A stretch of 64,000 nucleotides of DNA from Streptosporangiales bacterium (GTDB lineage Bacteria; Actinomycetota; Actinomycetes; Streptosporangiales; Streptosporangiaceae): assembly GCA_009380095.1 (NCBI GenBank), contig WHSL01000001.1, positions 1-64,000 of the forward strand, written 5' to 3'. The notes under the pieces were generated by a model. That model was not told where the DNA came from and made no database searches. It saw nothing but the letters and a program-made list of their open reading frames with translations. Shown in pieces: positions 1-8,478 of the stretch (positions are counted from its first letter, which is position 1; each line of letters opens with the position of its first letter). The translations under genes and the position numbers were made by a program.

Positions 1-1
1 G

Positions 2-1270
2 AGACTGTCGCAGGCCCAGCTCGCCGGAAGCGATCTCTCGGACAGTTATGTCTCGCTGATCGAATCGGGCAAGCGCGTGCCCGGCCCCACCGTGGTGCGC
101 ATGCTCGCCGACAAGCTCGGCTGCTCGCCGCAGTTCCTCGTCGACGGCGTGGAACAGCAGGATCTCTCCAAGGCCGCGCTCCGCACGCGCTACGCCGAGT
201 TGGCGCTCCGCGAGGGCAATCCCGCCCAGGCGCTGGTGGAGTTCACCGCGCTGCTGGGCGACGAGCACGGCACCGAGCTGCACGACCGCGTCCGGATGGG
301 GCGCGCCGAGGCGCTCCGCCAGGTGGGCCGGCACGCCGAGGCCATCGCCGAGCTCGAAGGGCTCCGCGAGATCGCCGAGAAGCACCCCGAGCGCTTCCCC
401 GGGCTGCCCGTCACGATCGCGCTGAGCCACTGCCATCAGGCGGCCGGCGACCTGGCCCGGGCGCAGGAGCTCGGCGAGCAGGCGCTGGCGCACGCCGAGA
501 CACTCGGCCTGACCGGCGGGACCGAGCTGCTCGAGCTGGGCTGCGTGCTCGGCGCGGCGTACGGCGAACGCGGCAACACCGAGGCCGCCCGGCACATCGG
601 CGAGCGCATCCTGGCCCGTACGGCGGACGCGAGCGCCCAAGACGAGTCCGTGATGTACGCGGCGGCCAGCCGGACGGCGGCGGCCCGCGGGCTCGTCGCC
701 GAGGCGCTCTACTTCGCCGACCACGCGCTCGGCACCGGTTTCGCCGGTATGCGGGCCGCGGCCCGGGCCCGGCTCGCGCTGCGCCACGGCGCGCTGCTGC
801 TGCGGGCGGCGGAGCCGGATGTGCACCACGCGGTGGCGGTGCTCACCGCCGCCGAGCCGGCGCTCTCCGGCTCGGACGTGGCCGCCTGCCGCACCGAGCT
901 GGCCCGCGCGCAGGTGCTGCTCGGCGAGCCCGCCGAGGCCGTACGGCTCGTCGGCGACGCGCTCGAGGTGCTCGACGACCACCCGCGCATCGAGGCGGCG
1001 CGGGCGCACGTGGTGCTCGGCCAGGCCCGGCTGCTGCTGCACGACCAGGACGCGGCGGTGGCCTCCTGCCGTACGGCGGCGCTCCGGCTCGACCTCGTGG
1101 GCACCTCCCGCGCCGCCGCGCAGACCTGGCGGGAGCTCGGCGACCTGCTGGACCGGGCGGGCGACGGCCCGGGCATGGCCCGCGCCTACCAGCGGGCCCT
1201 GGCCTGCGCGGGGTTGCCGCCCTCGCCCGAGGGCGGGGCGCTGGTGACCGCGTTGCGCCGTACGGGCTGA
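2..1270 (+). CDS. XRE-family regulator with TPR-like repeats (5' end outside window)
   Basis: The reading frame is open from the first bases of the window, so the start lies upstream. The first about 40 visible residues form most of an XRE helix-turn-helix (LSQAQLAG, then SYVSLIESGKR and PTVVRMLADKLG). The GTG at 77 is internal to this domain and is not a start. The remaining roughly 380 residues are Ala/Leu/Glu-rich paired helices typical of TPR repeats (for example AEALRQVGRHAEAIAELEGL), a layout common in actinobacterial regulators where the repeats may bind a peptide or partner protein. No ligand can be inferred. The stop is 4 bp from the convergent DMT transporter gene. Confidence 0.85.
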   Translation, partial: RLSQAQLAGSDLSDSYVSLIESGKRVPGPTVVRMLADKLGCSPQFLVDGVEQQDLSKAALRTRYAELALREGNPAQALVEFTALLGDEHGTELHDRVRMGRAEALRQVGRHAEAIAELEGLREIAEKHPERFPGLPVTIALSHCHQAAGDLARAQELGEQALAHAETLGLTGGTELLELGCVLGAAYGERGNTEAARHIGERILARTADASAQDESVMYAAASRTAAARGLVAEALYFADHALGTGFAGMRAAARARLALRHGALLLRAAEPDVHHAVAVLTAAEPALSGSDVAACRTELARAQVLLGEPAEAVRLVGDALEVLDDHPRIEAARAHVVLGQARLLLHDQDAAVASCRTAALRLDLVGTSRAAAQTWRELGDLLDRAGDGPGMARAYQRALACAGLPPSPEGGALVTALRRTG

Positions 1271-1274
1271 GCGG

Positions 1275-2111
1275 TCAGCTCGTCACCAGGACCACGCCGC
1301 CGACCGCCAGCGCCAGCCCCACGAGCTGCACCCCGCGCAGCCGCTCGGAGTAGATCAGCCGGGCCAGCACGACCGTGACCGCGGGGTACAGCGACGTGAT
1401 CACGGCCGCCACGCTGAGCATGCCGGCCCGGCTGGCCAGCAGGTACGCGGCGTTCGCCAGGCTGTCCAGCACGCCGGCCGCCACGGCGAGCGCGACGGTG
1501 CCGCGGCCGCGCGCGATGCGGGCACCGGCCACCAGCGCCACCAGGATCGACACGGCGAGGCCGCCGGCCCGGGCCGCGGCCAGCGACCACATGCCGCTGT
1601 CCCCCGGGACCAGCACGATCAGCACCATGAACAGGCCGAAGCCCGCCCCGGCCAGGAACGACAGCAGGGCGGCCCGGCCGGGCCGCGGGCGCTCGCCGGG
1701 ACGCTCCCGCTCCACGCCGACCATCGCGATCGCCGCGATGCACAGCCCGGCGCCGATCAGCACCGGGGTGGAGAGCCGCTCCCCCATGGCGAGCGCGACG
1801 ATCACCGGCAGCAGCGTGGAGGTGAGCGCGGAGACCGGTGCGACGACGCTCATCGGCCCGATGGCCAGGGCCGCGTAGAACGTCACCATCCCCAGCCCGC
1901 CGATCACGCCCGCGAGCGCGCCCACGGCCAGCGCCACGGCGCTCGGCCGGCCGGGCACCAGCAGCGCGGCGAGCAGCATCGTGGCCAGGCCGGCCGGGGT
2001 GCTGACCAGCACCACCGCGAACGCCGTGGTCCGGCGCGAGGCGGCGCCGCCGAGGAAGTCGGCCGTGCCGTAGAGGGCCGCCGCCACGAGGGCGAAGGCG
2101 ATGACGGTCAT
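1275..2111 (-). CDS. DMT-superfamily (EamA) transporter
   Basis: 278 residues that are almost entirely hydrophobic, with about ten predicted membrane helices in two similar halves, as in EamA/RhaT-type drug/metabolite transporters. Short Arg-rich loops separate the helices. The N-terminus (ALYGTADFLGG) and the second-half motif SLYPAVTVVLARLIYSERL are typical of the family. The substrate is unknown. ATG start. The gene is divergent from the XRE-cupin regulator across 104 bp that contain a perfect inverted repeat, so that regulator probably controls it. Confidence 0.85.
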   Translation of the reverse strand: MTVIAFALVAAALYGTADFLGGAASRRTTAFAVVLVSTPAGLATMLLAALLVPGRPSAVALAVGALAGVIGGLGMVTFYAALAIGPMSVVAPVSALTSTLLPVIVALAMGERLSTPVLIGAGLCIAAIAMVGVERERPGERPRPGRAALLSFLAGAGFGLFMVLIVLVPGDSGMWSLAAARAGGLAVSILVALVAGARIARGRGTVALAVAAGVLDSLANAAYLLASRAGMLSVAAVITSLYPAVTVVLARLIYSERLRGVQLVGLALAVGGVVLVTS

Positions 2112-2153
2112 CGGGTCCTGGCCTGGGGGGTCGGGTCGGGCATCACACCTCCA

Positions 2154-2193
2154 CGGTCGGTTCAGCGTACTCGGCGGTGCAGTGAACCGACCG
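2154..2193. promoter_or_regulatory. Inverted-repeat operator between DMT transporter and XRE-cupin regulator
   Basis: CGGTCGGTTCA (2154-2164) and TGAACCGACCG (2183-2193) are perfect 11-bp inverted arms separated by 18 bp. A TACGCT -10-like hexamer at 2203-2208 lies 7 bp before the regulator ATG at 2216, which suggests a leaderless or nearly leaderless transcript. The right arm would then overlap the -35 region. Autoregulation plus control of the divergent transporter is inferred. Confidence 0.6.
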
Positions 2194-2215
2194 CCGGGCC
2201 GGTACGCTGACCGGC

Positions 2216-2788
2216 ATGACCGATGCCACAGCGGTGACCGCGGCCGTGGCGCGGACCGTGCGCGGCCAGCGCACCCAGCGCGGCTGGAGCCTCGACGAGC
2301 TCGCGGCCCGCTCAGGGGTGAGCAAGGGCGTGCTGGTGGCGCTGGAGCAGGGGCGCAGCAACCCCAGCCTCACCACGCTGATCCGGGTGGCCGACGCGTT
2401 CGGGCTGCCCACCACGCGGCTCGTCCAGGTCGGCCCGGAGCCGCACGTACGGATCACCCGGCCGGACCGGTTCGTCACGCTCTGGCACGGCAACCGCGGG
2501 GGCACCGGCACGCTGCTGGCCAGCACGGAGCCGCCGTACGCGGTGGAGATGTGGGAGTGGGAGCTGACGCCCGGCGAGGAGCGGCGCAGCGAGCCGCACG
2601 CCTCCGGCATCCAGGAGCTGCTCCGCGTCCGGCAGGGCGCGCTCGAGCTCACCGTCGGCGACGCGCGCCACGAGGTGCCGGAGGGCGGTGCCGCCGCCTT
2701 CCCCGGCGACCGCGAGCACTCCTACCGCGCGCTCGGCGACGCCCCCGTACGGTTCACGCTCGTCGTGCTCGTCCCCCCCGTCGAGTGA
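2216..2788 (+). CDS. XRE-cupin transcriptional regulator
   Basis: 190 residues in two domains. Residues about 10-70 are an XRE helix-turn-helix (TQRGWSLDELAARSGVSKGV, then LEQGRSNPSLTTLIRVADAFG). Residues about 105-188 are a small cupin barrel (EEERRSEPH-like strand, ELLRVRQGALELTVGD, GGAAAFPGDREHSYRA). This is the SutR/PuuR-like architecture, in which the cupin senses a small ligand. Start chosen at ATG 2216, right after a TACGCT element. It is divergent from the DMT transporter and probably represses it and itself through the 2154-2193 repeat. The stop lies 6 bp from the convergent dnaB end. Confidence 0.85.
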   Translation: MTDATAVTAAVARTVRGQRTQRGWSLDELAARSGVSKGVLVALEQGRSNPSLTTLIRVADAFGLPTTRLVQVGPEPHVRITRPDRFVTLWHGNRGGTGTLLASTEPPYAVEMWEWELTPGEERRSEPHASGIQELLRVRQGALELTVGDARHEVPEGGAAAFPGDREHSYRALGDAPVRFTLVVLVPPVE

Positions 2789-2794
2789 CCTCGG

Positions 2795-4147
2795 TCAGTT
2801 GGGGGCCATGTCGACGAAGCGGCTGTAGTGGCCTTGGAAGGCGACGGTGACGGTGGCGGTGGGGCCGTTGCGGTGTTTGGCCACGATGAGGTCGGCCTCG
2901 CCGGCGCGGGGGGACTCCTTCTCGAACACGTCCTCCCGGTAGAGGAGGATCACCATGTCCGCGTCCTGTTCCAGGGAGCCGGACTCGCGCAGGTCGCTGA
3001 TCTGGGGCTTCTTGTCCGTACGCTGCTCGGGGCCGCGGTTCAGCTGGGAGAGCGCGACGACCGGCACGTCGAGCTCCTTGGCCAGCAGCTTGAGCGCCCG
3101 GGACATCTCCGAGACCTCCTGCTGCCGGCTCTCCAACCGGCGCGGGGAGCTCATCAGTTGCAGGTAGTCGACGATGATCAGCTTCAGGTCGTGCTGCTGC
3201 TTGAGACGGCGGCACTTCGCGCGGATCTCCATCATCGACATGTTCGGCGAGTCGTCGATGAACAGCGGCGCCTCGGCGACCTCTCCCATCCGGCGGGCCA
3301 GCCGCGTCCAGTCGTCGTCGGTCATCGTGCCCGAGCGCATGGTGTGCAGGGGGACCCGCGCCTCCGCCGAGAGCAGCCGCATGGTGATCTCGTTGCGCCC
3401 CATCTCCAGGCTGAAGATGACCGAGGTGAGGCCATTCTTGATGGAGGCGGCGCGGGCGAAGTCGAGGGCCAGCGTGGACTTGCCGACCGCGGGCCGGGCG
3501 GCGATGATCACCATCTGCCCGGGGTGCAGGCCGTTGGTCAGCCCGTCCAGGTCGGAGAAGCCGGTGGGCACACCGGTCATCGCACCGTCGTGGCTGGCGA
3601 TCGCCTCGAGCTCGTCGAACGTGCCGTGCATGATGTCGCTGAGCAGCACGTAGTCGTCGGCGGTGCGCTTCTCGGTCACCGCGTAGACCTCGGCCTGGGC
3701 CTGGTCGACGAGCTCGTCGACCTCGCCGTCCGGGGTGTAGCCGAGTTGGGCGATGCGGGTGCCGACCTCGACGAGCCGGCGCAGGATCGCGCGCTCCTCA
3801 ACGATGCGCGCGTAGTAGCCCGCGTTGGCCGCGGTGGGCACCGAGGAGATGAGGGTGTGCAGGTACGGCGCGCCGCCGACGCGGTTGATCTCGTTGCGCT
3901 TGGTCAGCTCGGCGGCCACGGTCACCGCGTCGGCAGGCTCGCCCTTGGCGTAGAGGTCGATGGCCACGTCGTAGATGACCTGGTGCGCGGGGCGGTAGAA
4001 GTCGGAGGAGCGGAGCACCTCCACGACCTCGGAGATGGCGTCCTTGGACAGCAGCATGCCGCCGAGCACGCACTGCTCCGCCATCACGTCGTGCGGAGGG
4101 GTGCGTTCGAACTCGGCCGCCTGAGACGGCACCTCGGCGATGCTCAC
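2795..4147 (-). CDS. dnaB: Replicative DNA helicase DnaB
   Basis: 450 residues, the normal bacterial length. Residues about 15-120 are the DnaB N-terminal helical domain (PHDVMAEQCVLGGMLLSKDAI). The RecA-like helicase core has its P-loop at about 217-225 (ARPAVGKST), Walker B LIIVDYLQLM, and the C-terminal signature SDLRESGSLEQDADMVILLYR. No intein interrupts the P-loop, unlike the mycobacterial gene. It unwinds DNA ahead of the fork as a hexamer. ATG start. The upstream 346 bp contain DnaA-box-like sequences. Confidence 0.97.
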   Translation of the reverse strand: MSIAEVPSQAAEFERTPPHDVMAEQCVLGGMLLSKDAISEVVEVLRSSDFYRPAHQVIYDVAIDLYAKGEPADAVTVAAELTKRNEINRVGGAPYLHTLISSVPTAANAGYYARIVEERAILRRLVEVGTRIAQLGYTPDGEVDELVDQAQAEVYAVTEKRTADDYVLLSDIMHGTFDELEAIASHDGAMTGVPTGFSDLDGLTNGLHPGQMVIIAARPAVGKSTLALDFARAASIKNGLTSVIFSLEMGRNEITMRLLSAEARVPLHTMRSGTMTDDDWTRLARRMGEVAEAPLFIDDSPNMSMMEIRAKCRRLKQQHDLKLIIVDYLQLMSSPRRLESRQQEVSEMSRALKLLAKELDVPVVALSQLNRGPEQRTDKKPQISDLRESGSLEQDADMVILLYREDVFEKESPRAGEADLIVAKHRNGPTATVTVAFQGHYSRFVDMAPN

Positions 4148-4493
4148 CGCCCACCCCCAATCGCTCGCGCGCGACTCCGCATCAGCGCCTCACGTCCCTA
4201 GGTCTACGCGAGGCGTCTGACATTTTTCAGGTGATCCAGACGGGGCGCCAACACCACCTGTGCACGAGTCTGGGGAGATGTTGTGCATCACTTGGGGGCA
4301 ACGTGTGGGCGACACCTGTGGACGACGTTCGAGGCCTCCCGACACGCCGCCGCCGACCTGGCCTTTCTCTGTCCACCCCATGTGCGCGGAAGAAAAGTGG
4401 GAAATCTCTTGTCCCCAGAGTTATCCACAGGCTGATGTAAGAAGCAGGCGCCCCTTGTAGCTATTACATGGTGGCCGGTACCGTGATCTCGCC
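4148..4493. other. dnaB/MATE divergent intergenic region with DnaA-box cluster
   Basis: 346 bp without a credible gene. It contains a perfect DnaA box TTATCCACA (4421-4429), TTGTCCCCA (4409-4417, 8/9), reverse-strand TGTGGACGA (4317-4325, 8/9) and CTGTCCACC (4369-4377, 7/9). Counts are against TTGTCCACA. The short frames in this stretch do not look coding. It must also carry the dnaB promoter. Confidence 0.55.
4455..4484 (+). promoter_or_regulatory. Candidate promoter for MATE transporter
   Basis: TTGTAG (4455-4460) and TACCGT (4479-4484) are separated by 18 bp, with the ATG at 4494. This would give a very short or absent leader. It is a pattern match only. Confidence 0.35.
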
Positions 4494-5816
4494 ATGTCAC
4501 GACCGGCCGACCGCTCCCACGATCGGAAGATCCTCCGCCTCGCCATCCCCGCCTTCGGCGCACTCGTCGCCGAACCGCTGTTCCTCCTCGCCGACACCGC
4601 CATCGTGGGCCGGCTGGGCACCGCCCCGCTGGGCGGGCTGGGCGTCGCCGGTCAGGTGCTCACCACGCTCGTCAGCCTCAGCATCTTCCTCGCGTACGGG
4701 ACGACCGCAGCGGTCTCCCGCCGGATCGGCGCCGGCCAGCACCGGGAGGCGATCCAGCAGGGTATCGACGGGCTATGGCTGGCGCTGGGCATCGGGCTGA
4801 TCGTCATCCTCGTGGGCTGGCCGCTCACCCCGGCGATCGTGGACGCGTTCGGCCCGTCCCCGGTGGTGGCCCCGTACGCGATCACCTACCTGCGGATCAG
4901 CCTGTTCGGCGCCCCCGGGATGCTCCTCATACTTGCCGGCACCGGTGTGTTGCGCGGGCTGCAGGACACGCGTACGCCGCTGATCGTCGCGGTCGCGGCC
5001 AACCTGGTGAACATCGTGCTGAACATCTGGCTGGTGTTCGGCCTCGACCTCGGCATCGCGGGCTCCGCCTGGGGCACCGTGCTCGCGCAGACCGCGGGGG
5101 CGCTCGTATACGTGGCGGTAGTGGCCCGCGGCGCACGCCGGTACGGCGCCACGCTCCGCCCGGACCGGGCCGGCCTGCGCGCCTCGGCCACCGCCGGGTT
5201 CGCGCTGTTCATCCGGACGGCCTCGCTGCGCGTGGTGCTGCTCGTGGGCACCGCGGTCGCCGCCCGGCTCGGCGACGCCTCCATCGCCGCGTACCAGGTG
5301 GCGTTCCAGGTGTGGACGCTGCTGGCGTTCGCGCTGGACGCGCTGGCCATCGCGGCCCAGGCGATCACCGGCCGCCACCTCGGCGCGGAGGACGTGGCCG
5401 GCGCCCGCGCCGCCACCCGGCGGATGGTGCGGTGGGGTGTGTGGGCAGGCGTCGTCTTCGGCGTGCTCATCCTGCTGACCCGGCCGTGGATCCCCGGCCT
5501 GTTCACCGCCGACCCCGCGGTCCGGGACCTGGTGTTCTCCTGCCTGCTGATCGTCGCGCTGTTGCAGCCGCTGGCGGGGCGGGTCTTCGTGCTCGACGGC
5601 GTGCTCATCGGCGCCGGTGACCAGCGCTACCTGGCGGTGGCGGGGGTGCTCAGCATGCTCGCCTTCCTGCCGGTCGCCATCCTGCTGCCCGCCCACTTCG
5701 GCGGCCTGATCACGCTCTGGCTGGCGATCGGCGTGTGGATGGCGGCGCGCGACCTCACCCTGTGGCTGCGGGCGCGCGGCGACGCCTGGCTGGTCACCGG
5801 CGCGGTGCGCCGGTGA
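4494..5816 (+). CDS. MATE-family efflux transporter (DinF-like)
   Basis: 440 residues with about twelve membrane helices in two homologous halves. The N-terminus (ILRLAIPAFGALVAEPLFLLADTAIVGRLG) is the MATE/DinF signature, and the second half repeats it (FALFIRTASLRVVLLVGTAVAARLG). It is expected to export cationic compounds using an H+ or Na+ gradient, but no substrate can be assigned. Its position beside dnaB is, as I recall, conserved in Streptomyces. Transcribed away from dnaB. The stop lies 19 bp from the convergent amidase gene. Confidence 0.9.
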   Translation: MSRPADRSHDRKILRLAIPAFGALVAEPLFLLADTAIVGRLGTAPLGGLGVAGQVLTTLVSLSIFLAYGTTAAVSRRIGAGQHREAIQQGIDGLWLALGIGLIVILVGWPLTPAIVDAFGPSPVVAPYAITYLRISLFGAPGMLLILAGTGVLRGLQDTRTPLIVAVAANLVNIVLNIWLVFGLDLGIAGSAWGTVLAQTAGALVYVAVVARGARRYGATLRPDRAGLRASATAGFALFIRTASLRVVLLVGTAVAARLGDASIAAYQVAFQVWTLLAFALDALAIAAQAITGRHLGAEDVAGARAATRRMVRWGVWAGVVFGVLILLTRPWIPGLFTADPAVRDLVFSCLLIVALLQPLAGRVFVLDGVLIGAGDQRYLAVAGVLSMLAFLPVAILLPAHFGGLITLWLAIGVWMAARDLTLWLRARGDAWLVTGAVRR

Positions 5817-5835
5817 CCGTACGGGCGGCGGAAGG

Positions 5836-6633
5836 TCAGCGGTGCCCCTCGTTCGCGGCGAGCGCGGGGCCGTGGTCGTACGTGTGGCGCGGGCCGGCGA
5901 GGCCGGAGGACCGCGGGCGGCGGCTGGACCCCACGGGCCGCGCCTGCCCGGCGAGCACCGCGGCCACCGCGTTGCGCAGCTCGGGGAGCCGGGCGTAGAG
6001 GACGTCCCCGGGGCAGGCGGTGGCGTTGTAGTCGCGGTGCCCGACGATCGCGGCCTGCGGGTCCAGGCCGTACACCGTGCACAGCCAGGCGCAGGTGGCG
6101 ACCAGCGAGTTCCACAGCTGCCCGGTGGGCCCTGTGGTCATGTACGTGCCCTCGTTCTCGATCCCGATCGTGTGGTCGTTCTCGCCCGAGACGTGGGCGC
6201 CCATCACGTGCTGCCGGGCGCCGATGGCCTGCAGCGAGCGGTTCCGGCCTTCCATCACGAAGCCGCCGCGGCTGATCGTCAGCTGCTGGCCGGTGTCGTC
6301 CCAGCCGTTGGAGTCCATGTGGAAGTTCTGGATCGCGCGGGACAGCCCGAACGCCGCCGCCTGGCTCAGGTCGCCGGTGTTGGCGGAGGCGGTGTGGTGG
6401 ACGACGATGTGGTCCGGGCCGTTGGCCAGCACCTGGGCGGGCTGCACCGGCGGGCGGGCGCCCCAGGCCGCGCGGTCGAACACCTGCGGGGCCGCGGCGG
6501 CGCGGGCCCTCGACGCGATGCTCGACCTGGTGAGATCGACGACGCCGGCCGCGGCGACCCCGCCGGCCAGCAACGCGGCTCCGCGAAACAATGTCCTGCG
6601 GTTTACCGGCATCCCGTTCGACACGTCCATCAC
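5836..6633 (-). CDS. Secreted PGRP-type N-acetylmuramoyl-L-alanine amidase (copy 1)
   Basis: 265 residues. The N-terminus NRRTLFRGAALLAGG has twin arginines followed by a hydrophobic stretch and Ala-rich cleavage region, so Tat export is likely. The amidase_2/PGRP domain spans about residues 55-225. It keeps the zinc ligands: His in IVVHHTA, and His and Cys in GHRDYNATACPGD. The family cleaves the amide bond between MurNAc and the stem peptide. A basic tail ends with a YDHGPA motif that the adjacent copy shares. ATG start; the second ATG (MDV) is also possible. It probably arose with the 6752-7561 gene by tandem duplication. Confidence 0.9.
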   Translation of the reverse strand: MMDVSNGMPVNRRTLFRGAALLAGGVAAAGVVDLTRSSIASRARAAAAPQVFDRAAWGARPPVQPAQVLANGPDHIVVHHTASANTGDLSQAAAFGLSRAIQNFHMDSNGWDDTGQQLTISRGGFVMEGRNRSLQAIGARQHVMGAHVSGENDHTIGIENEGTYMTTGPTGQLWNSLVATCAWLCTVYGLDPQAAIVGHRDYNATACPGDVLYARLPELRNAVAAVLAGQARPVGSSRRPRSSGLAGPRHTYDHGPALAANEGHR

Positions 6634-6751
6634 TCCCCGGACTCAGATCAGTGGCTTCACGAGACTAGGGAGGGACATCGGCGGCCGCTATGGCAACAAT
6701 TACCCAATTGTGGGTTCCGCCGGGATTGTCCGGAAACGGCTGATACGGCCC

Positions 6752-7561
6752 TCAGAGAGTCGGATCCTCCGGGCCCACCGCGGGGCCGTGGTCGTACGGG
6801 CGCACGACGCCGCCCGAGGGCCGCTCCGGCCGCGCGACCTGCGGTACGCGGGACTCCCGGTCCGGTCCGTCCCCTACGTCCCGTACGCGGAGTCGCCGCA
6901 GGTCGCCGATCCGGGCCACATCGTTCCTGAGCTGCGGCAGCATGGCGTAGAGCACGTCGCCGGGGCAGGCGGTGGCGTTGTAGTCGCGGTGGCCCACGAT
7001 GGCGTGCTGCGGGTCGAGGCCGTACACGGCGCACAGCCAGGCGCACAGCTCGATCAGCGAACGGTAGAGCGCGCCGGTGGGCGCGGCGGAGATGTACGTG
7101 CCCTCGTTCTCGATCCCGACCGTGTGGCCGTTCTCGTTGGCGGTGTGCGCGCCGACCACGTGCCGGCGCTCCAGGACGGCCGCCAGCGAGCGGTTCCGGC
7201 CCTCCATGATGTGGCCGCCACGGCCGATCGTGAACTGCTGGCCGGTGTCGTCCCAGCCGTTGGTGTCCATGTGGAAGCGCTGGATGGAGCGGGACAGCGC
7301 GGCCGCGTGCCGCGCCGAGTAGTCGCGCGAGTTGGACGAGACCGTGTGGTGCACCACGATCCGGTCGGGCGGGGTGCTCAGTACGGTCGCCGCGCGCCGC
7401 GGCGGACGCGCGCCCCAGTCGGAGCGGGTGTAGATGTGCGGCGCCGACGCGGCCTCGGCGCGGCCCACGGGCAGCGCCAGCGCGTTCATCAGACCGGCGC
7501 CGGCCAGCACCACACCCGTCTCTAACACCCGCCGGCGGCCGGAGTTCTCAGGAATGTACAC
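6752..7561 (-). CDS. Secreted PGRP-type N-acetylmuramoyl-L-alanine amidase (copy 2)
   Basis: 269 residues. The N-terminus has GRRRVLETG followed by a hydrophobic segment, a Tat- or Sec-like signal. The amidase_2/PGRP domain (about residues 45-220) keeps the zinc-ligand motifs IVVHHTV and GHRDYNATACPGD. Long blocks, such as RFHMDTNGWDDTGQQFTI and MEGRNRSLAA, match copy 1 closely, and both proteins end near YDHGPA. GTG start at 7561. Both copies are on the same strand, separated by 118 bp, and may be transcribed separately or together. Confidence 0.9.
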   Translation of the reverse strand: MYIPENSGRRRVLETGVVLAGAGLMNALALPVGRAEAASAPHIYTRSDWGARPPRRAATVLSTPPDRIVVHHTVSSNSRDYSARHAAALSRSIQRFHMDTNGWDDTGQQFTIGRGGHIMEGRNRSLAAVLERRHVVGAHTANENGHTVGIENEGTYISAAPTGALYRSLIELCAWLCAVYGLDPQHAIVGHRDYNATACPGDVLYAMLPQLRNDVARIGDLRRLRVRDVGDGPDRESRVPQVARPERPSGGVVRPYDHGPAVGPEDPTL

Positions 7562-7675
7562 AATTCACAATCGTGCACACAGAGCACGCATGACGGAAGG
7601 CGACGTTCCGAACGCACCCGGTAATGATTCGGTGAACATCCGTGTCAGAGACGGAGCCCGCGCCCGGACATGCGA

Positions 7676-7705
7676 AGAGACGGGTCCCAGGAGAGACCCG
7701 TCTCT
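7676..7705 (-). terminator. Hairpin terminator downstream of rplI
   Basis: Perfect 11-bp stem (AGAGACGGGTC at 7676-7686, GACCCGTCTCT at 7695-7705) with an 8-nt loop. It begins 12 nt after the rplI stop. There is no long U tract, as is usual in actinobacteria. Confidence 0.75.
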
Positions 7706-7716
7706 CGCGTGCGGCG

Positions 7717-8163
7717 TCAGGCGCCGACGACCTCGAGCTCCACGGTGCCGCTGACCTCGGGGTGCAGGCGGACCGTGACGTCGTGCTTGCCGACCGTCTT
7801 GATCGGGTTCGCCACCTCGATCCGGCGCTTGTCGAGCTCCGGACCGCCGGCGTCGAGGACGGCCTGGGCGATGTCGCCGGACGTCACCGCGCCGAACAGG
7901 CGGCCGGAGGTGCCCACGCGCGTGGCGAGGCGGACCTTGAGGGAGCCAAGCTGCTTGGCCACCTCCTCCGCCTCGTCGAGCGAGCGGATCTCCCGGGACG
8001 AGCGGGCCCGCTTGATCGAGTCGACCTCCTTCTGGGCGCCGCGCGTCCAGCGGATGGCGTAGCCGCGGGGGACGAGGTAGTTACGGCCGTAGCCGTCCTT
8101 GACCTCCACGACGTCACCTGGCGACCCGAGGCCGGTGACCTCCTGGGTGAGGATGAGCTTCAC
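7717..8163 (-). CDS. rplI: 50S ribosomal protein L9
   Basis: 148 residues, the standard length. The N-terminal domain has the L9 signature ([32 protein letters not shown]), followed by the long connecting helix and the C-terminal domain ([17 protein letters not shown]). It binds 23S rRNA at the base of the L1 stalk. It is the last gene of the rpsF-ssb-rpsR-rplI operon. The start ATG has a GGAGGTCG-type ribosome binding site. Confidence 0.98.
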   Translation of the reverse strand: MKLILTQEVTGLGSPGDVVEVKDGYGRNYLVPRGYAIRWTRGAQKEVDSIKRARSSREIRSLDEAEEVAKQLGSLKVRLATRVGTSGRLFGAVTSGDIAQAVLDAGGPELDKRRIEVANPIKTVGKHDVTVRLHPEVSGTVELEVVGA

Positions 8164-8185
8164 AGGAATCGACCTCCTAGCCCAC

Positions 8186-8422
8186 TCAGCGGGCGGTGCT
8201 GGTGTAGGGCAGCAGCGCCATCTCGCGGGCGTTCTTGATCGCCGTCGCGACGTCGCGCTGGTGCTGCGTGCAGTTGCCGGTCACCCGCCGGGCGCGGATC
8301 TTGCCCCGGTCGGAGATGAACTTGCGCAGCAACGCCGTGTCCTTGTAGTCGACGTAGGAGATCTTCTCCTGGCAGAACAGGCAAACCTTCTTCTTCGGCT
8401 TGCGCATCATTGGCTTGGCCAT
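8186..8422 (-). CDS. rpsR: 30S ribosomal protein S18 (zinc-ribbon, C+ form)
   Basis: 78 residues. Contains the S18 core ([25 protein letters not shown]). Cysteines in VCLFC plus GNCTQH make the zinc-binding C+ paralogue. Actinobacteria often also carry a cysteine-free copy elsewhere that is used in zinc starvation. S18 pairs with S6 on the 30S platform. 22 bp separate it from rplI. Confidence 0.97.
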   Translation of the reverse strand: MAKPMMRKPKKKVCLFCQEKISYVDYKDTALLRKFISDRGKIRARRVTGNCTQHQRDVATAIKNAREMALLPYTSTAR

Positions 8423-8478
8423 CGTGGTGCTCCTTGGGGAGAGCCCCGCTTACGCGGGGAGGGCCGTCATGGATGGAT

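Noticed and set aside
3400..3520. Intein in the DnaB P-loop
   Set aside because: The P-loop ARPAVGKST is uninterrupted and the protein has normal length.
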